A stretch of 64,000 nt of DNA from Acidobacteriota bacterium (GTDB lineage: Bacteria; Acidobacteriota; Blastocatellia; Pyrinomonadales; Pyrinomonadaceae). Where the stretch lies: positions 37,146 through 101,145 of the forward strand of contig JAFDVJ010000011.1 of NCBI GenBank assembly GCA_018269075.1, given 5' to 3'. Positions within the stretch are counted from its first letter, which is position 1. Each line of letters begins with the position of its first letter. Below the pieces are notes generated by a model. It saw nothing but the letters and a program-made list of their open reading frames with translations, was not told the DNA's origin and ran no database searches. The translations under genes were made by a program, and so were the position numbers. Positions 43,406 through 51,143 of the stretch are shown piece by piece.

Positions 43406-44254
43406 TCAGTCCTTCAAGGTTTTCCTGAATTCCGAGGGACTTTTTCCGGTCTGGTTCCTGAAGAAGCGGCTGAAATGCGCGGCGTCTTCGAAACCGAGCT
43501 CGTAAGCGATTTCCTTGCTCGATTTGTCCGTGTAATGAAACAGCCGTTTGGCTTCGAGCGCGATCCGTTCCTGAATGATCCGGAGCGGCGACGGGCTGTT
43601 CGTGAGCGCAAAGTAATTGGCGAGCGTCTTCGGCGATTTATTCAGCCGGTCGGCGTAAAAACGAACGTCATGCGCCTCGCGATAATGGTTTTCGACCATC
43701 AGGCTGAACTGCCGGATGAGCTCGAATTTACCGGGCGAAACGACCGCGCCGCTCAAAAGCTGCGTTCTCGCGAGCCGTGTCATAATGATGATCAGGCGGA
43801 CGAGCAGAACTCTCAGCATCTCGCTCTGAATATTGTCCGCTTCCTCGAATTGATCTTTGAAGACTTCGAGCAGCAGCTCGATCTTCCGCGTTTCCTTCAC
43901 GCCGGGCCGCAGGAATTCGACGCCCGAAAAGCCGTAAAACAGAAAGCCGACGCAGCTGACTTCGCGGTCGTTGTCGACGATGCAGTAAAAATCGCGGTTG
44001 AACTGCCACGCCGTCACGCCGCCAGCATCCTCGAAACGAAACGACTGGCTGACCATCAGCGGCAGCAGCGAATTTTCCGGAAACTCGTAAACGACCTCGT
44101 CGATCGTCACTTTCCGGGCCGGCCCGCGGTTCCAGGCGATCGTCAGGAATTTCCGTTCGCGGTCGCGCGTGAAAAAGGCGCGGTCAAACGAGCTTTCGCC
44201 GATCGTCAGCCGAAGTTCGCCGCCCGTCTCCGGATTGTTAAATGCGTATCTCAT
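43406..44254 (-). CDS. AraC-family transcriptional regulator
   Basis: A 282-residue protein. The N-terminal cupin-like sensor (residues about 20-170) includes KVTIDEVVYEFPENSLLPLM; the C-terminal double helix-turn-helix reads VRFYADRLNKSPKTLANYFA and KEIAYELGFEDAAHFSRFFR, ending QTGKSPSEFR. Target genes are unknown; candidates are the neighbouring AhpD-like and reductase genes. A MITE-like element ends 13 bases before the ATG, so its promoter is probably altered by, or lies in, that element. Confidence 0.93.
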   Translation of the reverse strand: MRYAFNNPETGGELRLTIGESSFDRAFFTRDRERKFLTIAWNRGPARKVTIDEVVYEFPENSLLPLMVSQSFRFEDAGGVTAWQFNRDFYCIVDNDREVSCVGFLFYGFSGVEFLRPGVKETRKIELLLEVFKDQFEEADNIQSEMLRVLLVRLIIIMTRLARTQLLSGAVVSPGKFELIRQFSLMVENHYREAHDVRFYADRLNKSPKTLANYFALTNSPSPLRIIQERIALEAKRLFHYTDKSSKEIAYELGFEDAAHFSRFFRNQTGKSPSEFRKTLKD

Positions 44255-44267
44255 TGTCGCAGCGGTT

Positions 44268-44458
44268 TTAGAGTCTGTTTAAATTTATAGTTTATGGCCG
44301 CGAACGCTTTTAATCGATCCACTAAACATACTAAAAACACGAAAGAAATTTAGTGTTTTTAGTATGTTTAGTGGATCGAAAAACAACCGCTCGCCGCGCG
44401 GACGGTTGATTGATTCAATCGATTCGGCGAATATTTCGAAAATTTAAACAGACTCTTA
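44268..44458. mobile_element. MITE-like element with terminal inverted repeats
   Basis: Perfect 16-bp terminal repeats GAGTCTGTTTAAATTT (44271-44286) and its complement (44440-44455) are flanked by TTA on both sides (44268-44270 and 44456-44458), a probable 3-bp target duplication. Inside is a perfect 26-bp hairpin (44315-44340 with 44353-44378). There is no transposase gene. The TIR sequence and a TNA duplication suggest mobilisation by an IS5-family (IS1031-type) transposase elsewhere in the genome; that is an inference. The remainder of 44459-44547 shows no gene. Confidence 0.72.
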
Positions 44459-44547
44459 GGTATTTTATTTTCAGACTGCCCGAAAAAGGAAGCTCCGCAG
44501 AAACCGCCGCGAAAATTTCTTCGAAACTTCCCCGTTCGCGCCCGAAA

Positions 44548-45099
44548 TCAGGCCGCCGCCTCATCGGTCAGAACCGACGCCGCTTCCCAGTCGACCGGAA
44601 TCCGCGTCGCCGAATTCAGATAATTGCTGATGGTCTTGTCGCCGATCGCGATCACGACGTCGATCAGGTTCGCCTCCGTGTAACCGGCCGCGAACAGCGC
44701 TTCGAGCGCTTCGTCCGACGGACGGCCGCGATTGACGGTCGTTTCGCGCACGAACCGGGCGAGCGCGGCGAATTTCTCGTCGAAGGAGATGCGCCCGCGG
44801 CGGATCTCGATGATCTGCTCGGGCGTGAATCCCTGCATTTTCGCGATCGTCGTGTGCGCCGCCAGACAATATTCGCAGTTGTTGACCTGGCTGACGACCA
44901 GATTGATGATCTCGCGCTCCTTCGCCCGCAAGGTGCTCCGGCGGTTCTGCAGCGCCAGATAATCGGCGAGCGCCGTTTCGTTTCGGGCGAAAAACGCGTA
45001 CAGGTTCGGGACGAACCCGAGCGTGCCCTTGAAATTGTCGAAAATCGCCTGATTTTCCGTCGATACTTCGTCTCTGGTCGGAACCGTAAAATTTTTCAT
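44548..45099 (-). CDS. AhpD-like carboxymuconolactone decarboxylase family protein
   Basis: A 183-residue protein. AGGA before the ATG at 45099 (MKNFTVPTRDEVSTEN) supports that start. The core has the peroxidase-type motif NCEYCLAAHT (CxxC plus His) after LRAKEREIINLVVSQ, as in AhpD and related alkylhydroperoxidase-like proteins. Members reduce peroxides or act as small redox partners. The final segment (LNSATRIPVDWEAASV) is standard for this subgroup. It may belong to the stress regulon of the adjacent AraC or TetR regulators. Confidence 0.9.
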   Translation of the reverse strand: MKNFTVPTRDEVSTENQAIFDNFKGTLGFVPNLYAFFARNETALADYLALQNRRSTLRAKEREIINLVVSQVNNCEYCLAAHTTIAKMQGFTPEQIIEIRRGRISFDEKFAALARFVRETTVNRGRPSDEALEALFAAGYTEANLIDVVIAIGDKTISNYLNSATRIPVDWEAASVLTDEAAA

Positions 45100-45333
45100 T
45101 GTATTTTTCCTCTCAAATATATTTTTGTCGTCAACGACTATTCGAAGATACAAATAAAATGAAGCGTTTAGAATAGACGTATTTCCCGAAGACTTGGCGA
45201 TTTTTCCCTAAACCGTATTTTTCGACAAAAATTTCTTCGGCCGTTTCGCGACGCCGGCCAACCGCCGTTCGCCGCCGGCGAATCCGCGGGATTGATCGAC
45301 CGGCATTGATATATGCGAAGCAAGTCCTTTAAT

Positions 45334-45978
45334 ATGAAAGCTATGAATCGCCTGACCAAACTCGCATTTGCGTTATCGCTCATTTTTCTCCCGATTTTTT
45401 GCGGCGCGGCCGCGGCGCAGCAGAAGGAAGATTTTCCGAGCGGCGCGCTCCGGACCGACTGCGGTTATCTGCTTGTCTGGAACGAACCCGGAAACTATTA
45501 CACGCTCGCGATCCCGGGCAGCGACGTGCGCCAGACCTCGACCGAACAGATCCAGTTCAGCGTCGACGGCGTTTTTCTTCAGGTCGTCACGCCGAAAATC
45601 GCGAGCTTTCTCAAGGACCGGAAAAATCTCGACGCGAAATCGGTGCTCGCGGCGCATCGCGACTGGGAAGCGTCTTTTATGGAAAGCGAGTATAAGGAAA
45701 AACTGAAAATCGAGTCTTTCCCGCAAAAACTGCCGGGCGGCGAGGACGCGCTGCTCTGGCAGTTCGACGTGCCGGCGAGCGCGAAAAGCAACGTCAAAAA
45801 GCAGACCTATCTGGCGGTCGTCAAAGGCGACTACATTCTGCTGCTCGGCAGCATCGTGACGGAAAAAATCACCGAAAAAGCCTCGCACCGGCTCCTGCTT
45901 TTAACGGCCCTCAGCCTCCGCGCGAGCGACCGGCCGACGGACTTGATGAAGATTCAGGAAATTTTCAAAATGAAATAA
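45334..45978 (+). CDS. Secreted protein of unknown function
   Basis: A protein of about 214 residues. The ATG at 45334 is chosen because a normal signal peptide follows (LTKLAFALSLIFLPIFCGAA); starts at 45313 and 45343 are possible, and none has a clear ribosome binding site. After cleavage near AAAAQQ, the mature part is a mixed alpha/beta domain with no motif I recognise (GYLLVWNEPGNYYTLAIPGS). It is 16 bases upstream of the macro-domain gene and may be cotranscribed with it. Confidence 0.75.
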   Translation: MKAMNRLTKLAFALSLIFLPIFCGAAAAQQKEDFPSGALRTDCGYLLVWNEPGNYYTLAIPGSDVRQTSTEQIQFSVDGVFLQVVTPKIASFLKDRKNLDAKSVLAAHRDWEASFMESEYKEKLKIESFPQKLPGGEDALLWQFDVPASAKSNVKKQTYLAVVKGDYILLLGSIVTEKITEKASHRLLLLTALSLRASDRPTDLMKIQEIFKMK

Positions 45979-45994
45979 CCCCCGTCAGGAATTT

Positions 45995-46630
45995 ATGAGC
46001 GACAATGCCCGCCAAAAGACGCGTCTGCGGCTGATTCTCGTCGACCCCGTTCGCGAGCTGTGCGCCGCGTGGAAACGGCATTTCAAAGGCCTGCGCGGCG
46101 TCCGGGTCGTCAACGGCCGGTTCGAGAATCTGCCGGAATTCGACTGTCTGACGAGCGCCGCCAATTCGTTCGGCCTGATGGACGGCGGCGTCGATCTGGC
46201 GATCGTCGGCTTTTTCGGGATCGAACTGATGGATCGCGTGCAGGCGCGGATCGTCGACGAATATCTCGGCGAGCAGCCGGTCGGGACTTCGCTGATCGTC
46301 GAGACCGGTCACCCGCGCCACCCGTTCGTCGCGCACACGCCGACGATGCGCGTCCCGATGCCGATCACCCGCACCGACAACGTTTACACGGCGATGTGGG
46401 CGCTGCTCGTCGCAATCGACCGCCACAACCGGACGGCGGAAAGAAAGATCGAATCGCTCGCCTGTCCCGGTCTCGGCACGGCGACCGGCCGCGTCCCGCC
46501 CGACGAAGCGGCCCGGCAGATGGCGCTCGCCTATCGCCATTTCCTGTTCCCGCCGACGCTGATGAGCTGGCCTTACGCGCACGAACGCCAGCAGATGATC
46601 CGCTACGGCGGCGACGCGTTTTCGGATTAG
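45995..46630 (+). CDS. Macro-domain protein
   Basis: A 211-residue protein. The ADP-ribose-binding macro fold is indicated by LILVDPVRELCAAWKRHF, the loop LTSAANSFGLMDGGVDLAI (the family's N-x-x-x-x-x-DGG site) and IESLACPGLGTATGRV near the C-terminus. Macro domains bind or hydrolyse ADP-ribose and its derivatives. AGGA stands six bases upstream of the ATG. It lies between two secreted unknown proteins; there is no ADP-ribosyltransferase gene in the window. Confidence 0.85.
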   Translation: MSDNARQKTRLRLILVDPVRELCAAWKRHFKGLRGVRVVNGRFENLPEFDCLTSAANSFGLMDGGVDLAIVGFFGIELMDRVQARIVDEYLGEQPVGTSLIVETGHPRHPFVAHTPTMRVPMPITRTDNVYTAMWALLVAIDRHNRTAERKIESLACPGLGTATGRVPPDEAARQMALAYRHFLFPPTLMSWPYAHERQQMIRYGGDAFSD

Positions 46631-46636
46631 AGGTGG

Positions 46637-47119
46637 ATGATGATTCTGAAAAAAATTTCGATCCTCGCGATTTTGTTTACCGCGCTGATTCTTGGGTCGA
46701 GCACCTTGTGTCCGGCGCAGAAAAACTCCTTTAACCCGTCCGGATATTTTATTCCGCAGGAATCGCTGACCAATTCCTCGAACGTCCGGTGGATTCAGTT
46801 ATCGGATTTCTGCGGCGGATCGAAAAAATGCCCGCTGACGGTCGAGCTGCGGATCGGCAGCGAAAAAAAATGGCTGACCTTTTCGCAGTCTTTTCTGAAA
46901 ATCGAAGATTACGACGTGATTTTCGAAACGAAACCGGTCAACGGCGTTTCGTATGAATTCGAGGGACGGCTCGTTCCCGACAGGGAAGAAAAAATTTCGG
47001 GCGAATTCGCCGAGTCGGCGGATTCGCGGACGGTCTTAACCGGCGTCCTGAGAACCAGAAAGAGCGGTAAGACCGTGAGGGCCGAAACACTGAAGTTCTA
47101 CTACACGATCGGGTATTAG
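46637..47119 (+). CDS. Secreted protein of unknown function, paralogue of the 34.6-kb gene
   Basis: A 160-residue protein (the second ATG at 46640 fits the AGG-rich ribosome binding site better). The signal peptide is ILKKISILAILFTALILGSS, cleaved near CPAQ. The mature domain shares the pattern VIFETKPVNGVSYEFEGRL with the protein at 34590-35189, indicating a small exported family. A cysteine pair lies in FCGGSKKC. The gene follows the macro-domain gene by six bases, so cotranscription is likely. Confidence 0.78.
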   Translation: MMILKKISILAILFTALILGSSTLCPAQKNSFNPSGYFIPQESLTNSSNVRWIQLSDFCGGSKKCPLTVELRIGSEKKWLTFSQSFLKIEDYDVIFETKPVNGVSYEFEGRLVPDREEKISGEFAESADSRTVLTGVLRTRKSGKTVRAETLKFYYTIGY

Positions 47120-47175
47120 CCGGTGTCGGATATCGGATGGCGGATGGCGGACAATCCGATTTTCCGTCGAAAACG

Positions 47176-48258
47176 CTACCCGTTTCGCTGCGTGAAATCA
47201 CGCATAAAATCGACGAGCGCGTGCGCGCCTTCGACCGGAAAGGCGTTGTAGACGGACGCGCGGATGCCGCCGACGCTGCGGTGGCCTTTGAGGCCGTCGA
47301 GGCCCGAAGCGGCGGCTTCCGTGACGAATTGTTTTTCGAGCTCTTCCGACGGCAGGCGAAACGTGACGTTCATCAGGCTGCGCGCCGGCTGGTCGGCGTG
47401 GCCGCGGTAAAAACCGTCGCTCCGGTCGATCGCGTCGTAGATGATTTTCGCTTTTTCCTCGTTGATCTTGGCCATCGCCGCGACGCCGCCTTTTTCTTTG
47501 AGCCATTCGCAGACGAGGCTGACGAGATAGATGCCCCACGTGTTCGGCGTGTTGAGCATCGAATCCTGAGCGGCGAGCGCGCGGTAGTCGAGCATCGAGA
47601 ATTGATTTTCGGGAACTTTTTCCAAAAGATCGTCGCGGACGATGACGAGCGTGACGCCCGACGGGCCGATGTTTTTCTGCGCGCCGGCGTAAATGAGCGC
47701 GTATTTTTCGATGTCGATCGGTTTCGAGAGGATGTTCGACGACGCGTCGCAGACGACCGGAATGCCCTTGCCGTCGAGATCGTATTTGAACTCGACGCCG
47801 TCGATCGTCTCGTTCGAGCAGTAATGCACGTAATCGGCGTCGGCGCTGAAGTTCAGCTCGTCCGGCGCGGGCATCGATTTATAGCCCGAATCTTTGGTCG
47901 AGAGGATGACGTTGACGCGGCCGCATTTTTTCGCTTCTTTGACGGCCTTTTCGCCCCACGCGCCGGTCACGACGTAATCGGCCGCGGTTTTCAGAAAATT
48001 CAGCGGGACCATCGAAAACTGGAGGCTCGCGCCGCCCTGCAGAAACAGAATCCGGTAGTTTTCCGGCACGTTCAAAAGCTCGCGGACGCCCTTTTCGGCC
48101 GCTTCGAGCACCGGCGCGAAATATTTCGAGCGGTGGCTGACTTCCATCACGCTCATCCCGATGCCGCCGAACGAGAGCAGCTCGGCCTGCGCTTTTTCCA
48201 AAACTTCGGCCGGCAGAATGGCCGGCCCCGCGCTGAAATTGTAGATTCTCCTGTTCAT
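47176..48258 (-). CDS. serC: Phosphoserine aminotransferase
   Basis: A 360-residue PLP enzyme of serine and pyridoxine synthesis. It begins RIYNFSAGPAILPAEVL; GMSVMEVSHRSKYF and FLQGGASLQFSMVPLNFL bind the substrate and cofactor; the Schiff-base lysine is in YAGAQKNIGPSGVT. It makes 3-phosphoserine from 3-phosphohydroxypyruvate and glutamate. A GCGAGGA ribosome binding site stands before the ATG. Length and motifs are complete. It is divergent from the FadR-like gene. Confidence 0.97.
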   Translation of the reverse strand: MNRRIYNFSAGPAILPAEVLEKAQAELLSFGGIGMSVMEVSHRSKYFAPVLEAAEKGVRELLNVPENYRILFLQGGASLQFSMVPLNFLKTAADYVVTGAWGEKAVKEAKKCGRVNVILSTKDSGYKSMPAPDELNFSADADYVHYCSNETIDGVEFKYDLDGKGIPVVCDASSNILSKPIDIEKYALIYAGAQKNIGPSGVTLVIVRDDLLEKVPENQFSMLDYRALAAQDSMLNTPNTWGIYLVSLVCEWLKEKGGVAAMAKINEEKAKIIYDAIDRSDGFYRGHADQPARSLMNVTFRLPSEELEKQFVTEAAASGLDGLKGHRSVGGIRASVYNAFPVEGAHALVDFMRDFTQRNG

Positions 48259-48372
48259 TGAAATCCTCGCTTCGTGTGCAGATTTTACGATACCACAAAC
48301 GCCCGCCCGGACGCAGTTTTCCGGTCAGCCGGACAAAATTTGTAAAAAATTTGTAATCTTCCGAAATTTTTG

Positions 48373-48400
48373 TTGATTTCCGGTAAGAATCTGTTATAAC
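48373..48400 (+). promoter_or_regulatory. Promoter of the FadR-like gene
   Basis: TTGATT (48373-48378), a 16-bp spacer and TATAAC (48395-48400). The start point would be near 48407, just before the operator at 48412. Confidence 0.65.
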
Positions 48401-48411
48401 TTTACTAAAAA

Positions 48412-48429
48412 TGAATGATGATTCATTCA
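48412..48429. promoter_or_regulatory. FadR-type operator (TGAATGA-N4-TCATTCA)
   Basis: TGAATGATGATTCATTCA is a perfect palindrome of 7-base arms around four bases. It resembles the operator described for the TetR-type FadR of Bacillus subtilis (TGAATGAMTANTCATTCA), with 16 of 18 positions compatible. It lies right after the promoter, in front of a FadR-like gene and an acyl-CoA synthetase gene, so it should mediate autoregulation relieved by long-chain acyl-CoA. Confidence 0.72.
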
Positions 48430-48460
48430 GACCCGGTAACGGAACGACGATTCGATTAAT

Positions 48461-48618
48461 GATCTTTGATCTTCGATTTTTGGTCTTTGATCTTCGATCT
48501 TCGATCATCGGTCTTCGATCATCGGTCTTTGGCTCTTAACTAAAGGTCAAAGCTCCAAAATCAAAGCTCGAAGTTCGCAGCGAACAATCCGAAATCCGAA
48601 ATCCGAAATCCGAAATCC
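48461..48618. repeat. GATCTTC/GGTCTTC heptamer array with facing arm plus CCGAAAT array
   Basis: 48461-48532 holds about ten degenerate GATCTTC-type heptamers, 48542-48573 the facing AAAGGTCAAAGC-type arm, and 48588-48618 four CCGAAAT units (the complement of GATTTCG). The last array ends two bases before the ATG at 48621, leaving no room for a Shine-Dalgarno sequence. Confidence 0.9.
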
Positions 48619-48620
48619 AT

Positions 48621-49229
48621 ATGGCACGTTCAAACTCCGAGCCGCGAACATTTGTCGCCGATAAGCGCGAAGCGATCCTGCGCGCCGCGATCAAGGTCTT
48701 TGCCGGCAAGGGCTATTTCAATTCGAAAGTCGCCGACATCGCGAAAGCGGCCGGCATCGCCGACGGCACGGTCTATCTTTATTTCAAGAGCAAGGACGAG
48801 ATCCTGCATTCGTTTTTCGACCGCGCGATGGCCGATTTCATCGCCGAGGGCAGAAGACAGCTCGCCGAAATCTCGAATCCGGTCGAAAAGCTGCGCCGCA
48901 TCGCCCAGCTTCATCTCGAACATCTCGGCGCGGACCGCGATCTGGCGATCGTTTTTCAGGTCGAGCTGCGCGGCTCGACAAAATTTATGCAGGAATTTTC
49001 GGCGGCCGGCTTCGCCGAATATCTCTCGATCATCCAGGAAACGATCGAGGAAGGTCAGGAACAGGGCCTTTTCCGGCGGGACCTGAAGCCGGTCGTCGGC
49101 GCGAAGATTCTTTACGGCGCGCTCGACGAGATGGTCACGAACTGGATCCTGTCGAAAAAATCCTACGCGCTCGGGCCGATGGCGGACGAGGTCCTGAAGG
49201 TTTTTTTCGGAGGCGTTTTAGAGCAATGA
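48621..49229 (+). CDS. TetR-family regulator of fatty acid degradation (FadR-like)
   Basis: A 202-residue regulator. The DNA-binding part reads KREAILRAAIKVFAGKGYFN and IADGTVYLYFKSKDEILHSF. The ligand domain keeps segments typical of Bacillus FadR (YsiA): LGADRDLAIVFQVELRGS and GALDEMVTNWILSKKSYAL. Such proteins repress beta-oxidation genes and are released by long-chain acyl-CoA. A matching operator lies at 48412-48429 in its own promoter, and the stop overlaps the acyl-CoA synthetase start (ATGA), so regulator and target are one operon. The start abuts a heptamer array. Confidence 0.9.
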   Translation: MARSNSEPRTFVADKREAILRAAIKVFAGKGYFNSKVADIAKAAGIADGTVYLYFKSKDEILHSFFDRAMADFIAEGRRQLAEISNPVEKLRRIAQLHLEHLGADRDLAIVFQVELRGSTKFMQEFSAAGFAEYLSIIQETIEEGQEQGLFRRDLKPVVGAKILYGALDEMVTNWILSKKSYALGPMADEVLKVFFGGVLEQ

Positions 49230-51091
49230 GCGACAAGCCGAAAATCGAAAGCCGCGAACCGGAGCCGCGAAAGCCGCGCTCGCGGGTGCCGCTGTTCCCG
49301 GACGAACCGCGCACGCTGGCGGAGCTTTTTCGGCAGGCGCTCAAAAAACACGACCGCCCCGACGCCCTGAACTACAAGGCGCACGGCAAATGGCACCGGG
49401 TTTCGTCGGCCGAAATGATCCGGCGCGCCGAAAATATCGCGCGCGGGCTTTACGCGCTCGGCCTGCGAAAAAACGACAAGGCCGCGATTCTCGCGCCGAA
49501 TTCGCCCGAATGGACGCTCGCCGACGCGGGCTGCCAGTTTGCCGGCGTCGTCGACGTCCCGATCTACACGACGCTCGCCGACAGCTCCGTCCGCTACATC
49601 CTCAACGATTCGGAAACGAAGATCTTTTTCCTCGAGGACAAAGCGACGCTCGACCGTCTCGAAAAGATCCTGCCCGATTGTCCGACGCTCGAAAAGCTCG
49701 TCTTTTTCGACGCGGCCGACGTTTCGCGGGACGACGCGCTCTCGCTCGAAGAGCTCGAACGGCTCGGCGCCGGGCTTGCGGCCGAAAATCCTTCGCTGAT
49801 CGACGAACTGGTCGAATCGACCGAGACGGACGATGTCGCGACGCTGATCTACACTTCGGGCACGACCGGCGAGCCGAAGGGCGTGATGCTCTCGCACGGC
49901 AACATTCTCTCGAACGTCATCGACGCCGGCGAAAAATACAATTTCACGGTCAAAGACGTGCCGCTCTCGGTGCTGCCGCTCTCGCACGTTTTCGAACGCT
50001 CGGCGATGTATCTCTACATCTTCAACGGGATGGCCGTCCATTACGCCGAATCGATCGACAAGGTGCCCGACAACCTCCGCGAAGTGCGGCCGACGATGTT
50101 CGTCGGCGTGCCGCGGATCTTCGAAAAGGTTTACGCCAAGGCCAAGCTGACGGCGGCGCAATCGAGCCCGCTCAAGGAAAAGATCTTCGACTGGGCGATC
50201 GACGTCGGCAAGGAATTCGCCTTCAAAACCGAAAAAAACCAGCCGATCTCGTATTTCCACGGCATCCGGCATTCGATCGCCGACCGGATCGTGTTCTCGA
50301 AATTCCGCGAGTTTTTCGGCGGGCGGCTGCGGTTCTGCATCACCGGCGGCGCGGCGCTCTCGAACGAGATCTATCTGATCTTCAACGGCGCCGGCGTCTC
50401 GATTATGCAGGGCTACGGACTGACCGAAACGTCGCCGGTGATCACGTCGAGCAATCCGATCGACGTCCGGCTCGGAACGGTCGGCAAACCGATCCGCAAC
50501 GTCGAGATCAGAATCGCGGCCGACGGCGAGATCGAGGTTTCCGGCCCGAACGTGATGCTCGGCTATTACAAAAAACCCGACGCGACGCGCGACGCCTTCA
50601 CACCGGACGGCTATTTCAGGACCGGCGACATCGGCGAGCTCGACCCGGACGGATTTCTGAAGATCACCGACCGCAAAAAGGAGCTTTTCAAGACCTCGGG
50701 CGGCAAATACATCGCGCCCTCGCCGATCGAGCAGATGATCAAGGGCTCGCGGTTCGTGAGCCAGGTCGTGCTCGTCGGCAACGAGCGGAAATTCCCGGCC
50801 GCGCTGATCGTCCCGAGCTTCGAACAGCTCCGCAACTTCGCGAAGAACGCCGGGCTGAACCTGAAGACGCCGCGCGAATTCTGCGCGCACCGGGCGATCG
50901 TCGAGCTGCTCGAACAGCAGGTCGCGGAATTGACGAAGGATCTCGCGAAATTCGAAAAGGTCAAAAAGATCGCGCTGATCGAAGAGGAAATGACGGTCGA
51001 GGGCGGCGAGCTGACGCCGACGCTCAAGATCAAACGCCGCATCGTCGACGAAAAATACAAGGAAGTGATCGACCGGCTCTACGACGAATAA
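49226..51091 (+). CDS. Long-chain acyl-CoA synthetase (AMP-forming)
   Basis: A 621-residue ANL-superfamily ligase. The ATP/AMP loop is TLIYTSGTTGEPKGVMLSHG (residues about 210-229); QGYGLTETSPVIT and FRTGDIGELDPDGFLKITDR are the other core motifs. Overall layout matches bacterial FadD15-type or eukaryote-like long-chain synthetases of 600 or more residues. It activates fatty acids to acyl-CoA at the inner membrane. It is coupled by a 4-base overlap to the FadR-like regulator. Its stop codon lies in the stem of the terminator that follows. Confidence 0.94.
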   Translation: MSDKPKIESREPEPRKPRSRVPLFPDEPRTLAELFRQALKKHDRPDALNYKAHGKWHRVSSAEMIRRAENIARGLYALGLRKNDKAAILAPNSPEWTLADAGCQFAGVVDVPIYTTLADSSVRYILNDSETKIFFLEDKATLDRLEKILPDCPTLEKLVFFDAADVSRDDALSLEELERLGAGLAAENPSLIDELVESTETDDVATLIYTSGTTGEPKGVMLSHGNILSNVIDAGEKYNFTVKDVPLSVLPLSHVFERSAMYLYIFNGMAVHYAESIDKVPDNLREVRPTMFVGVPRIFEKVYAKAKLTAAQSSPLKEKIFDWAIDVGKEFAFKTEKNQPISYFHGIRHSIADRIVFSKFREFFGGRLRFCITGGAALSNEIYLIFNGAGVSIMQGYGLTETSPVITSSNPIDVRLGTVGKPIRNVEIRIAADGEIEVSGPNVMLGYYKKPDATRDAFTPDGYFRTGDIGELDPDGFLKITDRKKELFKTSGGKYIAPSPIEQMIKGSRFVSQVVLVGNERKFPAALIVPSFEQLRNFAKNAGLNLKTPREFCAHRAIVELLEQQVAELTKDLAKFEKVKKIALIEEEMTVEGGELTPTLKIKRRIVDEKYKEVIDRLYDE

Positions 51092-51121
51092 AAAGCGCGA
51101 ACCGCAAGGCTCGCGCTTTTT
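51090..51121. terminator. Bidirectional terminator between convergent genes
   Basis: AAAAAGCGCGA (51090-51100) pairs with TCGCGCTTTTT (51111-51121). A and T tracts on both sides let it stop both the acyl-CoA synthetase and the convergent polysaccharide export transcripts. Confidence 0.88.
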
Positions 51122-51143
51122 CGCTCCGGACTGTTTCGTTATT

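Noticed and set aside
44548-45099. Selenocysteine-containing AhpD-like protein (because selA is nearby)
   Set aside because: The active-site motif has two ordinary cysteine codons (CEYC) and no in-frame TGA.
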